A stretch of DNA of 64,000 bases from Candidatus Nitrosothermus koennekei (GTDB taxonomy: Archaea > Thermoproteota > Nitrososphaeria > Nitrososphaerales > Nitrosocaldaceae): NCBI GenBank assembly GCA_013538715.1, contig JACAFH010000001.1, positions 1-64,000 on the forward strand. Reading direction: 5' to 3'. Shown here piece after piece: positions 63,389-64,000 of this stretch. Numbering within the stretch: the first letter of the stretch is position 1; every line of letters starts with the position of its first letter. The position numbers and the translations under genes were made by a program. Below the pieces are notes generated by a model that had not been told where the DNA came from, made no database searches, and worked only from the letters and a program-made list of their open reading frames with translations.

Positions 63389-64000
63389 ATGTTACTAAAT
63401 ATATCTAATAAAAAGAAGATAACTTATAGTATAACCCTAATAATAATTCTTACTCTACCACAATCACTAAGTATATCTCAGGATGTAACATATTATGTCT
63501 CGCCTAATGGTAATGATAATAACGATGGGTTAAGTATGTTTACGCCTTTCAAAACAATCATGAAAGCATTGAAGCTTGCTAATCCAGGAACTAAAATAAT
63601 ACTTTTGGATGGTATATACAGAGAAGATATAGATAGTGTTAGAAGTGGGACAGTTGACAAACCTATAATAATAGAAGGTAGTAGAAATGCTATACTTAAA
63701 GGCAAAAGCGATAATAAAATTATAGAGTTAAGGCATGATTATATAATATTAGATGGATTTACTATAGATGGTCACTCTAAGAAAAATGGAGTTGATTATT
63801 ATAAGAGTAAACTCATATGGATTGAAGCAAATAATATAAAGATCGTGAATATGATGCTTAAAAACGCAAACGATGAATGTATAAGACTAAAGTTTGCAAG
63901 CTATAATGAATTATCATACAACACAATTACTAATTGTGGTGTTAATGATTTTAAGCTAAATGGTGGAGGAAAGAACGGTGAACACATATACATAGGAACA
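63389..64000 (+). CDS. Secreted right-handed beta-helix protein (partial)
   Basis: 204 codons are visible, running off the right edge. After a signal peptide (about 1-30, KKKITYSITLIIILTLPQS) the start of a parallel beta-helix of the DUF1565/pectate-lyase-like type is clear: TYYVSPNGNDNNDGLS, PFKTIMKALKLANPG, GTKIILLDGIY, then repeated strand turns such as IILDGFTIDG. It resembles carbohydrate-active or surface beta-helix proteins, like the one at 53105, but with a different N-terminus. The function depends on the missing part. Confidence 0.75.
   Translation, partial: MLLNISNKKKITYSITLIIILTLPQSLSISQDVTYYVSPNGNDNNDGLSMFTPFKTIMKALKLANPGTKIILLDGIYREDIDSVRSGTVDKPIIIEGSRNAILKGKSDNKIIELRHDYIILDGFTIDGHSKKNGVDYYKSKLIWIEANNIKIVNMMLKNANDECIRLKFASYNELSYNTITNCGVNDFKLNGGGKNGEHIYIGT

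Overview
The window is AT-rich archaeal chromosome. Archaeal hallmarks are replication factor C small subunit, elongation factor 2, PurP, fused ThiD-ThiN, HMG-CoA synthase, bifunctional phosphoglucose/phosphomannose isomerase, type II GAPDH, a short XPF/ERCC4 nuclease, intron-bearing tRNA and TATA boxes about 25 bp upstream of leaderless starts. The gene set (siroheme reductase next to a rhodanese, PEF-CTERM-like tail, DUF5679 zinc ribbon, GlnK, SufB/D/S/U) looks most like Nitrososphaeria (Thaumarchaeota). A thermophilic Nitrosocaldus-like relative is possible, but this is inference: no rRNA or ammonia oxidation gene lies in the window.

Layout. 1-6.6 kb: nucleotide-sugar and hexose-phosphate genes, RfcS, an Lrp-type sensor domain, a DUF47-PiT phosphate uptake pair and aspartate dehydrogenase. 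6.7-7.6 kb: a decayed IS5-like transposase. 7.7-16.5 kb: two small winged-helix proteins, a tandem SDR protein resembling the N-terminal half of Chloroflexus malonyl-CoA reductase, a siroheme sulfite/nitrite reductase coupled to a rhodanese, ThiD-ThiN, an Lrp regulator and SerA. 17-24 kb: vWA/MoxR pair, GAPDH, flavin-type oxidase, HMG-CoA synthase. 24.4-31.3 kb: membrane glycosyltransferase, AbrB/PIN pair, and a three-gene overlapping operon of a long coiled-coil winged-helix protein, a divergent AAA-type ATPase and a HAD phosphatase; this operon is the best candidate for an undescribed system. 31.3-32.1 kb: a decayed gene.

32-36.4 kb: EF-2 with a frameshift just before the P-loop, GlnK/P-II, DUF151 nuclease-like protein, PurP. 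36.6-41.4 kb: an Fe-S assembly operon sufB-sufD-Rieske-sufS-sufU, without sufC. 41.4-52 kb: ERCC4 nuclease, a CBS protein with a possible ribosome-hibernation-like tail, phosphoribosyltransferase, NadE, pterin dehydratase, SDR, PurA, small zinc proteins, S-adenosylhomocysteinase and MetRS. 52.9 kb: tRNA-Met(CAT) with two introns. 53-58.2 kb: a surface-polysaccharide operon (UDP-sugar dehydrogenase, hyaluronan-synthase-like transferase, secreted beta-helix protein) and a secreted lamin-tail/thermonuclease protein with a PEF-CTERM-like end. 58-64 kb: acyl-CoA dehydrogenase, class III aminotransferase, tRNA-Thr(CGT), phosphoglucosamine/phosphomannomutase, tRNA-Asp(GTC), transposase debris and the start of another secreted beta-helix protein.

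Themes: NAD synthesis (NadX, NadE), purines (PurP, PurA), sulfur and Fe-S supply (siroheme reductase, rhodanese, Suf), methyl cycle (SAH hydrolase, MetRS) and surface polysaccharide. Genes are tightly packed, often with 4-14 bp overlaps in operons and at convergent ends; mobile DNA is limited to two decayed transposase remnants.
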